A stretch of DNA of 64,000 bases from an uncultured Clostridia bacterium. Lineage in GTDB: Bacteria; Bacillota; Clostridia; Oscillospirales; Ruminococcaceae. A model generated the notes under the pieces. That model was not told where the DNA came from. It was given only the letters and a program-made list of their open reading frames with translations, and searched no databases. The first letter of the stretch is position 1. Each line of letters begins with the position of its first letter. Of the stretch, positions 10,801-20,128 are shown piece after piece. The stretch spans positions 105,583-169,582 of the forward strand of contig CANPXN010000002.1 of assembly GCA_947586185.1 (NCBI GenBank). The letters are read 5' to 3'. Both the position numbers and the translations under genes were made by a program.

Positions 10801-11312
10801 ATATAGGATTTGCAAAGGACAGCCGAAGAATTAACGTTGCTATGTCAAGGGCAAGAGAACTGCTTATGATAGTGGGATGCTCTGAAAATTTTACCGCTGC
10901 GGAGGATGAAAACGCTTCCGGTATGTTTAAGGAGGTATATAGGATCACAAGTCTGCTTGGCGGTATGAGGAGCGTTTCAGATATTCCGGCTGTTCCGGAG
11001 GCGGAACGGAATGAAAGTGCAGTTTACAGCAGAACATTTCAGAGTCAGTCGGCAGATGATACTGTGGAAGATAAGTATGAGGACAGTATGAATATACTGG
11101 ATTATTTTATACTTAAAGCTGCATATAAATTTAAGGGAAAAAGACTTACAGTAGGGAATATTTCAAGAGTGTTGGGCATAGCTCCGGTATTTGTAAAAAG
11201 CAGAATAGTATTTCTTTCAAAAGAGGAGTATATCAGCTGTGTAAAGTCAGAGATAAATATACTTGAAGGCGGCGAAAAGACGATAAGATTTCTGAGTAGC
11301 AGTAAGAATTAA
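7824..11312 (+). CDS. Large superfamily 1 (AAA_11/AAA_12, Upf1/DNA2-like) helicase with long insertion and C-terminal winged-helix-like tail
   Basis: GPPGTGKTTVIAEI, VVIIDESSKSTPPD, LVGDHKQLPP, RQYRMHRDI, SVDRFQGMEEDIIILSFVRNN, RRINVAMSRAREL. Confidence 0.88.
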   Translation: MEHGSQVRIALSFSPRALDELKAMQICECRSKYDIPYKLFPESKISEVWVTTSPEFIVCMPYGDHFLALSGILSGNDFFCKSVLSADNLSGEKAEILFEVVSGEETSGSISPKVRSRLDMWYRYIENLLEISKKKYFYYTYYGTVYDDGHNLRLRVERDYGGENVKNLSAAIADSKNDPRYLLGKVTDFSRDVITIEKSSLSNYKMLERADNQIKIVIYDAASVITCRRMKTGLDMLCNSEAANPRLADFIFDPQKANRSSGGRISLTPETMLMKNMNPEQIRAVEGVMNAEDLYLIQGPPGTGKTTVIAEICYQNAVRGLKTLVVSQSNLAVDNAISRVMNHPEVRVLRKGDASRVEDEGMPFVEDNVVSTWLGKIAESAGNMSRSIDEKLLELKKAEDRLPDILELEDAVVKYSEKLRDLESQIFFYKNVLNEAEGFRSEFFELVSMAYDADDIAKLSDVRNIYPPDFILPNNIYNEITDRYLDLKADVEKIQEYEDDLKFYSEYTEKITAQFDAVRKAAGRRRIEKSEHEVNYYYIDRKLTEEICRGGDDILDIKPKGIKKLLFGFRWRRIAADYYRQAEKLMESIQSKTIRLCARIEAIITDKEYIRSVEAFHESLDKLCEDFDSQYYRFRNKYDKLREDFAQTETDYNFALAEYHAGADDKFYITALKNTDTENITAEEYERIAKGYFKSTKKRYMIWKELIAEWISRISAGSGEGYNSLKKLYLDNANVIGITCIQSGTRDFIQNYPVFDVVIIDESSKSTPPDIILPMLRGRKIVLVGDHKQLPPYIDSQAYDETECGDNEEMRELMKVSLFEELYTKSAAESRTMLYRQYRMHRDIAGLVNQFYIDSDAGRIESPSDAPRDHGCQGNGIDKNNHVIWYDMPNDLRCYEEKSGNSFCNSAEVRAVKKLLKILNKNISDNGGTRKSVGVITFYDAQVKLLEEQLVYKNEFYRHIPNIELRIGSVDRFQGMEEDIIILSFVRNNKFHNIGFAKDSRRINVAMSRARELLMIVGCSENFTAAEDENASGMFKEVYRITSLLGGMRSVSDIPAVPEAERNESAVYSRTFQSQSADDTVEDKYEDSMNILDYFILKAAYKFKGKRLTVGNISRVLGIAPVFVKSRIVFLSKEEYISCVKSEINILEGGEKTIRFLSSSKN

Positions 11313-11364
11313 AGGTAAAAAATGTGATATATTAACGATTTTTCAAAAAGAGATAATCAAAATA

Positions 11365-11393
11365 TTGATTTTTGTATCAAAATGATGTATAAT
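11365..11393 (+). promoter_or_regulatory. Sigma-A promoter for flagellar operon (TTGATT-N17-TATAAT)
   Basis: Hexamers with 17-bp spacer upstream of flgB. Confidence 0.65.
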
Positions 11394-11430
11394 TATATTT
11401 GCATAAAATTAAAATCCGGAGGTGTTGAGT

Positions 11431-11796
11431 ATGTATCTTGATTCAATAGCTTTTAAGGCAATGGAAAGCGGTCTTCAGGCAATGAGCATGAAAAAGGAAA
11501 TCCATGCGCAGAATATTGCCAATCTTGATACGCCTGATTATAAATATAAGTCTGTAAGCTTTGAAAGCGTTTTAAATGATGTGAAAAAAGACGACGGAAC
11601 CGTGAACTATGATTTTGACGCAAAGGTTACGGAGCATGATTCCACTGACGTTTTAGTTGACGGAAATAATGTAAGCATAGATTCTGAAGGCGTGGAGCTT
11701 TACAGTACATATATTCAGTCTTCTGCAATAATTCAGAAAATGAATGCTGCGATAGGCGATCTCAGGTATGTCCTGACGAACTCCAATTTTAAATAA
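11431..11796 (+). CDS. flgB: Flagellar basal body rod protein FlgB
   Basis: QNIANLDTPDYKYKSVSFE; start at ATG after GGAGGTG. Confidence 0.92.
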   Translation: MYLDSIAFKAMESGLQAMSMKKEIHAQNIANLDTPDYKYKSVSFESVLNDVKKDDGTVNYDFDAKVTEHDSTDVLVDGNNVSIDSEGVELYSTYIQSSAIIQKMNAAIGDLRYVLTNSNFK

Positions 11797-11813
11797 TAAA
11801 GGAGTGTAACTAA

Positions 11814-12236
11814 ATGGCTTTTTTAAATTCACTTAATATAATAGGCTCCGCTCTTACAGCAGAAAGATTCAGATCGGATATAATCAATCAGAATATTGCA
11901 AATCAGACTACTATAAGGACTGAGGACGGAGAGCCTTACAGAAGAAAACAGGTAATTTTTGAAACAAGGGAGCAGACGTTTGATGAAGCTCTCAAGCATG
12001 TTACCGGAGGCGGCGTAAGAGTAAAGGAAGTCGTTGAAAGTCAGGAGGATTTTGTTCCGGTCTATGACCCGGATAATCCGGAGGCTGATGAAGAGGGATA
12101 TGTGTATTATCCAAACGTAAACAATACGGAGGAGCAGGTTGACCTTCTTGAGGCATCAAGAGTTTATGAAGCAAATGTAAGCGCACTTTCAGTTATAAAG
12201 GCTATGGCTTCAAAATCGCTTGAAATAGGAAGATGA
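11814..12236 (+). CDS. flgC: Flagellar basal body rod protein FlgC
   Basis: Size, position, C-term LLEASRVYEANVSALSVIKAMASKSLEIGR. Confidence 0.93.
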   Translation: MAFLNSLNIIGSALTAERFRSDIINQNIANQTTIRTEDGEPYRRKQVIFETREQTFDEALKHVTGGGVRVKEVVESQEDFVPVYDPDNPEADEEGYVYYPNVNNTEEQVDLLEASRVYEANVSALSVIKAMASKSLEIGR

Positions 12237-12251
12237 TAAGGAGTTTTTATT

Positions 12252-12569
12252 ATGTTTATAGTTCCTTTAACACAGATGGACGGAACAGAAAATTTAAAAT
12301 CAATAATGTCAGCCGGAAACACTGAAAAAAAGGACCTTAAGGATGAGGTACAGTCATTCGGCGAAGTTCTGAAGGACAAGATACAGAATGTAAAGGACCT
12401 TGAATCGGCATCCCTTGAAAGCGCTTATGCAGTTTCAACGGGATTATCAAATGATATTGAGGGAGCTATGCTTGATTCAGCAAAGGCTTCCACAGCAATA
12501 GAAATGACTGTTCAGCTCACTACAAGAGCAGTTAACGCATATAAGGAAATTATGTCAATGCAGGTATAA
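12252..12569 (+). CDS. fliE: Flagellar hook-basal body protein FliE
   Basis: C-term AIEMTVQLTTRAVNAYKEIMSMQV. Confidence 0.92.
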   Translation: MFIVPLTQMDGTENLKSIMSAGNTEKKDLKDEVQSFGEVLKDKIQNVKDLESASLESAYAVSTGLSNDIEGAMLDSAKASTAIEMTVQLTTRAVNAYKEIMSMQV

Positions 12570-12615
12570 TTCCCGTTTTTAACTCATAATTATGATGGAG
12601 CATGATATTAAGTAA

Positions 12616-14235
12616 ATGAAAGAAAAGTTAAAGAATGTCGGCGAAAAGTTTAAGGGGTTTTGGTCCGGTATTACCAAAACTCTGAGAATCATTATTATTT
12701 GTGCTACTGCCCTTATTGTAGTCGGAGCAGTATGCCTTACAGTTCTTCTTAACAGTTCGTCATCTTCGGATTACATAGTTTTGTTCCCCGGCATGTCCAC
12801 TGAGGAATCTACAGAGGTATATCTCGAGCTCCAAAGCAGGGGTGTTTCTACTAAGGTTAATGAAGACGGCGAAATACTGGTAAAAAAATCTGAGTGGGAT
12901 ACACTCGTTTATGAGCTTGCAGACCTTGGCTATCCTCAGTCTGCACCATCATACGGAACTTTTTTTGACAATCTCAGCATGACTATGACTGAGTTTGAAA
13001 AGCAGCAGACTCTTAGATTTGAACTGCAAAACAGACTACAGACGACTTTGCAGAGAATTGACGGAATAAAGGGCGCAGTCGTTACTATCAATGTGCCTGA
13101 GGCAAGCAAGTATGCCTGGAAGGAAACTGATGAAAAGGCGTCGGCAAGCGTTACCCTTACGCTTAATAACAGCGCCGGATTTACACCGGCAAATGTTTCA
13201 GCTGTAAAGAAGCTTGTCGCATTCAGCGCTCAGCAAATGACTCCGGATGACGTAACCGTTATTGACAGTACCACCGGAAACGAGCTTTTGGATTCCGAAG
13301 CAGTTGCAGCTCAGCAGGAAGGCTCAGGAAATAACCTTAATGATGAGGACAAGACTGAGTATGTAAATGCTCTTATAAATAAGTATGAAGAAAACGCATA
13401 CAGGATTCTTTCACCTATTTACGGTGAGGACGGCGTTGTCGCAGTTGCCAATGTAACAGTTGACTATGACAAGATAACTCAGGAGGTCAAGGAGCTGCTT
13501 ACAAATGAAGACGGCGAGGGCGTTAAGAAAACGGAGCATGTAGGTTTTGATACTGATGAAACTGTAGGCGAGGGAGGCATTGTCGGCGAGGAAGATAACG
13601 ACGACATACCGAATTATCAATATAATGACGACGATCTGAATACTGATAACGCTAACAGCTATGAGCGTGACACAGAATGGGATATAGGCTATTCTCTCAC
13701 ACAGATTGAAAAGGCTCAGGGAGCAATAAAGGATGCAACTATTTCCGTTGTTGTTACGACCCCTAATGCATACCTTTCAAGAAATGATAGGGACGGAATA
13801 ATTCTTCTGGTAAAAAACGCCACAAACATTCCTGAGGATAATATATCGGTATTCAGCCGTGCAAGTAATGTTTTACCTGTAGATGGTGATATCAACAACA
13901 ATGATAATAACAATAACATATTTAGTAATAAAAAGATGCTGATTATTATAGGACTTTGCGGACTTATACTTCTCCTGATTATTCTCCTTATCATATTCCT
14001 TATTGTAAGGTCTATGAAGAAGAAAATGGCAAAGCAGCAGGAAGAGCATGAGGCAACTGTTTCCGACCTTCAGGAAACTATTGAGGAAAACAAGAAGAAA
14101 ACTCTTGCTGAGGCTGCCGAAGAGCATACTCAGAAGGAAAAGGCTACTGAAAATGAGGTCAGGGAATTTGTTAAAAACAACCCTGAGATCACGGCGGCGC
14201 TTATCAGATCAATGCTGAAGGAGGATGATGAGTAA
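12616..14235 (+). CDS. fliF: Flagellar MS-ring protein FliF
   Basis: TM + YscJ/FliF domain, two TM helices, C-term VREFVKNNPEITAALIRSML. Confidence 0.95.
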   Translation: MKEKLKNVGEKFKGFWSGITKTLRIIIICATALIVVGAVCLTVLLNSSSSSDYIVLFPGMSTEESTEVYLELQSRGVSTKVNEDGEILVKKSEWDTLVYELADLGYPQSAPSYGTFFDNLSMTMTEFEKQQTLRFELQNRLQTTLQRIDGIKGAVVTINVPEASKYAWKETDEKASASVTLTLNNSAGFTPANVSAVKKLVAFSAQQMTPDDVTVIDSTTGNELLDSEAVAAQQEGSGNNLNDEDKTEYVNALINKYEENAYRILSPIYGEDGVVAVANVTVDYDKITQEVKELLTNEDGEGVKKTEHVGFDTDETVGEGGIVGEEDNDDIPNYQYNDDDLNTDNANSYERDTEWDIGYSLTQIEKAQGAIKDATISVVVTTPNAYLSRNDRDGIILLVKNATNIPEDNISVFSRASNVLPVDGDINNNDNNNNIFSNKKMLIIIGLCGLILLLIILLIIFLIVRSMKKKMAKQQEEHEATVSDLQETIEENKKKTLAEAAEEHTQKEKATENEVREFVKNNPEITAALIRSMLKEDDE

Positions 14236-15266
14236 TGGCCCAGACATCAGTTAAAACTCCTTCACCTCAGAAGATATCCTCAACTACAAAGGTTGCGGCT
14301 ATTATGATCGCTCTGGGCGTAGACAGCGCTTCCGAGGTGTATAAATACCTAAGAGAAGATGAGATCGAGGAGATCACAACCGAGATTTCTAAAATTGACA
14401 AAATATCAGCCGATGAAATGAAAACTATCATGGATGATTTCTATGATATGTGCATAACTCAGAAGGTCATTACTGAGGGTGGTGAGGGCTATGCTAAGAA
14501 CGTACTTGAAAAAGCGTTCGGTGCACAGCGCTCCCAATACCTTATGGATCAGATAAACAAGACTGAGAAAAAGCGTGCATTTGAATTTATTGGCAAGATA
14601 GATTATAAGAATCTGCTTATGGCTATTCAGAATGAGCATCCGCAGACAATCGCTATTGTGCTGTCATATGCAAGGTCTGATCAGGCTTCAAAAGTGATTT
14701 CAGAGCTTCCGAGGGATCTCCAGCTGGACGTTATAAAGCGTATTTCAAATCTTGATAAGGCATCTCCGGAAATTATAAGTATCGTAGAATCAGTTCTTGA
14801 AAAACGTCTTGGTGCGGTATCCTCCGTTGATGTTATGGAATTCGGCGGTGTTAATTATATTGCTGAGATCATGAACCGTATCGACCGTAATACTGAAAAG
14901 TATATTTTCGAGGAGCTTCAGGGCGACGATCCGGAGCTTGCAGAGGAAATCAAGAAGAGAATGTTCGTATTCGACGATATTGTTTATCTTGATAATCTTG
15001 AAATACAGGCATTTATCAGAGAGGCGGATACGAAAGATCTTACTGTTGCTCTCAAGGCTGCTTCGGATGAGGTTAAGGATGCGATTCTCAACAATATGTC
15101 CCAGCGTCAGCAGGAAACTATACGTACAGATATGCAGTATCTGCATAATGTCCGTATGCGTGATGTTGAAGAGGCTCAGCAGAAAATCGTTGCCGTTATC
15201 AGAAAGCTTGAGGATCAGGGTGATATTGTTATTTCCAAGGGCGGAGAGGATGAGATAATTGCATAA
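14235..15266 (+). CDS. fliG: Flagellar motor switch protein FliG
   Basis: NEHPQTIAIVLSYARSDQASKVISELP; C-terminal torque domain. Confidence 0.96.
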   Translation: MAQTSVKTPSPQKISSTTKVAAIMIALGVDSASEVYKYLREDEIEEITTEISKIDKISADEMKTIMDDFYDMCITQKVITEGGEGYAKNVLEKAFGAQRSQYLMDQINKTEKKRAFEFIGKIDYKNLLMAIQNEHPQTIAIVLSYARSDQASKVISELPRDLQLDVIKRISNLDKASPEIISIVESVLEKRLGAVSSVDVMEFGGVNYIAEIMNRIDRNTEKYIFEELQGDDPELAEEIKKRMFVFDDIVYLDNLEIQAFIREADTKDLTVALKAASDEVKDAILNNMSQRQQETIRTDMQYLHNVRMRDVEEAQQKIVAVIRKLEDQGDIVISKGGEDEIIA

Positions 15267-16125
15267 GATATTTAAGCCGGAAAAAATAAAAAGGCTTGAA
15301 GATGCAGTTTCTATTCCTGACGTGCAGTTCATGCCACAGATAATACCTGAGGTCGTTCCCGAAGAATCCGAGGAAAGCGATGGTTCAAAAGCAGATGATT
15401 CAAGGGAAAAAGAAATACAGCTTCTGAGAGAAGAGCTTTATAGACAGATCTATGCACAGGTCACAGCGGAAAATGATGCTTTCCTTGAAAGAGAGCGGAG
15501 CAAAATTAATGCTGACTATAAAGTCAAAATCAGCGAGGCTGAAAAAAGCGCGTCTTCTATAGTGGCGGAGGCTGAAAAGAAATCCGCAGCTATTATTGAG
15601 GATGCAGAAAACAGAGTTTCAGAAATAGAGAAAAAAGCTTATGATACGGGACTGAACCGTGGCATAGCTTGTAAGTCTGATGCTATAGAAAAGCTTTCCG
15701 GGGAAATTGAACGCTCCTTAAAGCTTTTTGCAGAAAATGAAAATAACTATTTTGAAGAGTACGCTGCTCAGCTTAGAAAACTGGCGGTGGAAATTTGCGA
15801 AAAGATCATATGTCAGAAGATCGAGGACGACGATCTTTTGATGTATAATGTAATAAAATCAGCTGTAAAATCGATCCGCAATGCGTCGTGGATCAAGGCT
15901 GAGGTTTCAGAGGAGCTTTCCGGGTTTATTGATACACTGGAAAGCGAGCTGAGAGAAAGCGGTCAGAATGTGGAATTTGTTCTTGACAGCAACGCTGAAA
16001 AGGATACATGCGTGATAAACACTTCCGATGGAATTGTTATTGCAACCCTTTCGACACAGCTTAATAATCTTAAAGCATACATAGAAAATCATGATAAGGG
16101 TGAGAGTAATGAAGACATGCCTTGA
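15259..16125 (+). CDS. fliH: Flagellar assembly protein FliH
   Basis: Position fliG-fliH-fliI, coiled coil + V-ATPase E-like C-terminus. Confidence 0.85.
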   Translation: MHKIFKPEKIKRLEDAVSIPDVQFMPQIIPEVVPEESEESDGSKADDSREKEIQLLREELYRQIYAQVTAENDAFLERERSKINADYKVKISEAEKSASSIVAEAEKKSAAIIEDAENRVSEIEKKAYDTGLNRGIACKSDAIEKLSGEIERSLKLFAENENNYFEEYAAQLRKLAVEICEKIICQKIEDDDLLMYNVIKSAVKSIRNASWIKAEVSEELSGFIDTLESELRESGQNVEFVLDSNAEKDTCVINTSDGIVIATLSTQLNNLKAYIENHDKGESNEDMP

Positions 16126-17428
16126 CCAGTCCGAGCTTTGCAGAAGCATAAGAATGGGTAACTTTTACTCCACTCTTGGAAAAATAGAACAAATCGTTGG
16201 CATGACGGTTGAAGCTTCCGGCATCTCCTGCAACATTGGAGATGTATGCAGAGTTTCAGCTGGCTCGGACAGCCGCAAATATGTTTTGTCAGAGGTCGCA
16301 GGCTTTAAAGAGGGTAAGGTTATCCTTATGCCGTATTCTGATATGGACGGAATCGGCTATGGGAGCTTTGTTCAGAATACCGGAGAGAAGCTTAAAATCA
16401 GAATGAGCGAGGCTTTGATAGGCAGAACTGTTGACGCTTTGGGAAACCCAATTGACGGAAAAGGTCCTGTGGAGGGCGATAGCTATTACAGCATTAACGG
16501 AGCAAGGTCGAATCCATTGGAGCGTCCCCCTATTGCTCAGCCTCTTGAATTCGGCGTCAAGGCTATTGACGGGATGCTAACTATCGGCAAGGGTCAGAGA
16601 ATGGGAATATTTGCCGGTTCAGGCGTGGGCAAGAGTACTCTTATGGGAATGATCGCCCGTAATATTAAAGCTGATGTAAACGTTATCGCACTTGTAGGCG
16701 AGCGTGGCCGTGAGGTAATGGAGTTTATTAACCGTGACCTTGGTCCTGAGGGATTGAAGCGTTCCGTGCTTGTGGTCGCAACTTCCGATCAGCCGGCTAT
16801 GATGCGTTCAAAGTGCGCTCTTGCTGCCACTGCAATAGCGGAATATTTTAAGGATATGGGAAAAGACGTACTCCTGATGATGGATTCCCTTACACGTTAC
16901 TGCATGGCTGAAAGAGAAATAGGTTTAAGTATAGGTGAGCCTCCTGTTGCAAGAGGATATACGCCGTCCATGTACGCTTCGCTTCCGAAGCTTCTGGAAC
17001 GTTGCGGTAACTTTCAGACAGGCTCTATAACAGGAATATTTACAGTACTTGTTGAGGGTGATGATTCCAATGAACCAATTTCCGATACTGTAAGAGGTAT
17101 TATTGACGGACATATAATGCTGTCAAGAAAAATCGCAATGAAAAATCACTATCCGGCAATTGACGTTACGGCAAGTATAAGCCGTCTTATGTCAGAAATT
17201 GCTTCGCCGGAGCAGAAAAATGCTGCGTCAAAAATCCGTAAGATAATGTCGCTGTACCAAGAAAATTCCGATCTTATTTCAATTGGCGCCTATAAGAGCG
17301 GCAGCAATCCGGAGCTTGACTATGCGATCAGTAAGATCAACAATATCAATCAGTTTTTGCAGCAGCCTGTTGATGTAAAAGTGGATTTTGACGAAACAGT
17401 TAAAATCATGACCGGCATTGTTGCCTGA
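16109..17428 (+). CDS. fliI: Flagellar export ATPase FliI
   Basis: GIFAGSGVGKSTLMGMIARN, ALVGERGREVMEFI; start ATG 16109. Confidence 0.96.
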   Translation: MKTCLDQSELCRSIRMGNFYSTLGKIEQIVGMTVEASGISCNIGDVCRVSAGSDSRKYVLSEVAGFKEGKVILMPYSDMDGIGYGSFVQNTGEKLKIRMSEALIGRTVDALGNPIDGKGPVEGDSYYSINGARSNPLERPPIAQPLEFGVKAIDGMLTIGKGQRMGIFAGSGVGKSTLMGMIARNIKADVNVIALVGERGREVMEFINRDLGPEGLKRSVLVVATSDQPAMMRSKCALAATAIAEYFKDMGKDVLLMMDSLTRYCMAEREIGLSIGEPPVARGYTPSMYASLPKLLERCGNFQTGSITGIFTVLVEGDDSNEPISDTVRGIIDGHIMLSRKIAMKNHYPAIDVTASISRLMSEIASPEQKNAASKIRKIMSLYQENSDLISIGAYKSGSNPELDYAISKINNINQFLQQPVDVKVDFDETVKIMTGIVA

Positions 17429-17433
17429 GAGGG

Positions 17434-17892
17434 ATGATAAAAATGAAGAAGTTTGTTTTTACCATGCAGAAAATGCGTGACTACAAAAAACAGATACTTG
17501 AATCTGAAAAGAACAAGCTCATGACTCTCCGCAAAGAGCAGTATACAATGGAGAACAGAATTTCCGAGCTTGACGAAAATATGTTAAACCTTGGAAAGCG
17601 TCAGACAGAAGCTATGCTGGCGGGAACAAAATCCTCTGATCTGATATTATTCAATATGCAGAAGGATGGTATAAGGCGTGAAAAAACTCAGCTTTCATAT
17701 CAGCTCAATATACTTTTAATGACAATCGAAAGACAGAGAAAGGCTGTTGTGAAAATCTCACAGGAGGTTTCCGGCCTTGATAAGCTTGAGGAGCAGCAAA
17801 GAGAAGAATACAACAAACTTGCTGCTAAGGAATCGCAAAATGCTATTGAGGAATTCCTCTCGTTCAAGCTTTCCGCTCAGAAGACATGCTGA
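17434..17892 (+). CDS. fliJ: Flagellar export chaperone FliJ
   Basis: Coiled-coil ~150 aa between fliI and fliK. Confidence 0.8.
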   Translation: MIKMKKFVFTMQKMRDYKKQILESEKNKLMTLRKEQYTMENRISELDENMLNLGKRQTEAMLAGTKSSDLILFNMQKDGIRREKTQLSYQLNILLMTIERQRKAVVKISQEVSGLDKLEEQQREEYNKLAAKESQNAIEEFLSFKLSAQKTC

Positions 17893-17938
17893 ATATGCCT
17901 TGAAAGGCTTATTCATATACCAATGATCTTTAAAGGAG

Positions 17939-19102
17939 GTGATAACAATGGAAATATCTCAGGTCACTTGTGAGGCTTTGCAGTCTTCATTAAACATTGA
18001 GGGTATGCGTAATTCCGACAGCACAGGAGTTGCTGCAGCAAGCGGAGGCGGATTTATGGATATAATTCAGCAGCTGCTCTGTGGTTCAATGGATATTAGT
18101 GAAGACAATGAAAAAAGCGCTCTTGCAGGGGAATATGCCAATATGTTAAATGCATTGTTCTACATGGCTGGAAATGGGAATGACGTTAATATCCTTTCAA
18201 ATAGCGGCGCATCGTTTTTGCAGGGTGTAACAGATTCCTCACAGCTCGCTGAGCTTATGGGCGTTTTAGGACAGAATTATTCACTTGCAGATAATGGTAT
18301 GGTTCAGTCGTTGACAGGAAAGCTCCTTTTTGACGGACAGAATGTTTCTGAGGGAAAAGCTCAGAGCAATGTATTTGCTGAAAGCTTTCAGCCTATGAAC
18401 GATGCTTCAAAAATCAATGCTGAGGTAATCAAGACGCCTGTTTTGAATGCTGAGGCAGGAAAAACAGCTGCTGAGAAAAACACTTCAAGCATGGACTTTG
18501 ACTTTTACCGGAATATCCAGCAGGTAAAACAGAACATGAGCGAAGACGTTTCTAAAAACGCATCCGGTGCTGTTGATGTGGATTCGCTTCAGGCAAGCTC
18601 CGACAGCTTTGATGTTAAGTCAGCAATGCTGGCAGGTTCAGGTAATATAAACGAGGGAGAAGCCGTTGCAAAGCAGGTATTTGACGGCATAGGTGAAAAC
18701 ATCAGTCAGGGCAAAAACGAATTTTCAATTAAGCTCAGACCGGAGGGCCTTGGCGAGGTTATTGTAAAGCTCGTTCAGGACGGTGGAAAGACAGTTTTAA
18801 GTCTTACTGCTTCAAGCGCAAGAACAGCCGCTTTGCTCAGCAGTAATATGGCAGATCTTCAGACTGCTTTGAGTCAGCATAATGTTCAGCTTGCCGATAT
18901 AGGAGAGGTAAAGAGTGTTCCGCAGATGACAGCCGGCAGCTTTATGCAGCAGGAGTATTACGGCTCAGAAAACGGTGGTCAGGCTCAGAACAGGAATTAT
19001 TACAGCAGTATGCCGAATTATTTTGATGTGGCAGATTCTGATGATGCTCCTAAAAAATCAGCAGAAATGATTTTAAACAGCGGTCTTAATATTCTCATTT
19101 AG
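17939..19102 (+). CDS. fliK: Flagellar hook-length control protein FliK
   Basis: Flg_hook domain ISQGKNEFSIKLRPEGLGEVIVKL. Confidence 0.9.
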   Translation: MITMEISQVTCEALQSSLNIEGMRNSDSTGVAAASGGGFMDIIQQLLCGSMDISEDNEKSALAGEYANMLNALFYMAGNGNDVNILSNSGASFLQGVTDSSQLAELMGVLGQNYSLADNGMVQSLTGKLLFDGQNVSEGKAQSNVFAESFQPMNDASKINAEVIKTPVLNAEAGKTAAEKNTSSMDFDFYRNIQQVKQNMSEDVSKNASGAVDVDSLQASSDSFDVKSAMLAGSGNINEGEAVAKQVFDGIGENISQGKNEFSIKLRPEGLGEVIVKLVQDGGKTVLSLTASSARTAALLSSNMADLQTALSQHNVQLADIGEVKSVPQMTAGSFMQQEYYGSENGGQAQNRNYYSSMPNYFDVADSDDAPKKSAEMILNSGLNILI

Positions 19103-19115
19103 AAAGGATGATATT

Positions 19116-19613
19116 ATGGCAGTTTCCGGTGTTAATTCCGAAAGAAATTACACTACATTCGGAACAGATAAGGCAAATACCGATTCAAAGGTATATAATG
19201 CAGTTTTTCAGGATGAGGAAGACGACAGCCTTTCTGTAAACGATTTTCTTAATCTTATGATTACTCAGCTTACAAATCAGGATTTTACAAATCCGGTTGA
19301 CGATACCCAGTATCTTGCACAGATGGCTCAGTTTTCTACAATGCAGGAAATGGCTGATCTCTGTAAGTACTCAAAGCAGAATTATGTTATGTCAATGCTG
19401 GGTAAAGAGGTAACGGTTTCTTCAAACAATATCGGCGGCGGTAGTTCTGCTGAAACAGGAGTTGTGGAAAAAATCGCTATCGAGGATAACAAATATAAGG
19501 TTTATGTTAATGGTCAGGCATATGATATGAGCAAGGTTTCTCAGATAGGAATGACTGGAACTCTCAGCTCTGACAAAACGGATACAAGCGAGGGAGAAAC
19601 TGAGGAAGCCTAA
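19116..19613 (+). CDS. flgD: Flagellar hook capping protein FlgD
   Basis: DFLNLMITQLTNQDFTNPVDDTQYLAQMAQFSTMQEM. Confidence 0.93.
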   Translation: MAVSGVNSERNYTTFGTDKANTDSKVYNAVFQDEEDDSLSVNDFLNLMITQLTNQDFTNPVDDTQYLAQMAQFSTMQEMADLCKYSKQNYVMSMLGKEVTVSSNNIGGGSSAETGVVEKIAIEDNKYKVYVNGQAYDMSKVSQIGMTGTLSSDKTDTSEGETEEA

Positions 19614-19655
19614 AATATCAGTTTGTTATATCTAATGGAAAGGAGTCTGTTAGTT

Positions 19656-20045
19656 ATGAATGAAATTGATTTACGAAGAATATCCACGCCTATTACTACG
19701 GGCATCCCACAGATCGTACCAACTGATCTTACAGAGGTTGCGTCTACAAAATCCTTTAAGGATATTCTACAGGAACAGCTGGATGAAATTTCTCACGTAA
19801 ACTTTTCAAAGCATGCGATGAATCGTGTGATGGAGCGCAATATTGATTTGTCGGAAGAAAATCTCGCCAGACTTGATGAAGGCGTAAAGCTTGCAGAGGA
19901 GAAGGGACTTGATGATACCCTTATACTTATAGATTCTGCGGCATTTATTGTCAGCGTCAAGAACAACATAGTGATCACCACTGTTGGTAAGGACGAGATG
20001 ACTGGAAATGTTTTTACAAATATTGACGGAACTGTTATAGTATAG
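19656..20045 (+). CDS. TIGR02530-type flagellar operon protein
   Basis: FSKHAMNRVMERNIDLSEENLARLDEGVKLAEEKG; located flgD-flgE. Confidence 0.85.
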   Translation: MNEIDLRRISTPITTGIPQIVPTDLTEVASTKSFKDILQEQLDEISHVNFSKHAMNRVMERNIDLSEENLARLDEGVKLAEEKGLDDTLILIDSAAFIVSVKNNIVITTVGKDEMTGNVFTNIDGTVIV

Positions 20046-20128
20046 CCGGACCTTTATGGAAGCTATTATGCGCCTGAATGACGGATGGCGCATGGGCAGT
20101 TCCTCATATGACAGGAGGAAATTTAACA

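Noticed and set aside
14790-15332. 180-aa minus-strand ORF over fliG
   Set aside because: Antisense shadow ORF; composition typical of reverse-complemented CDS.
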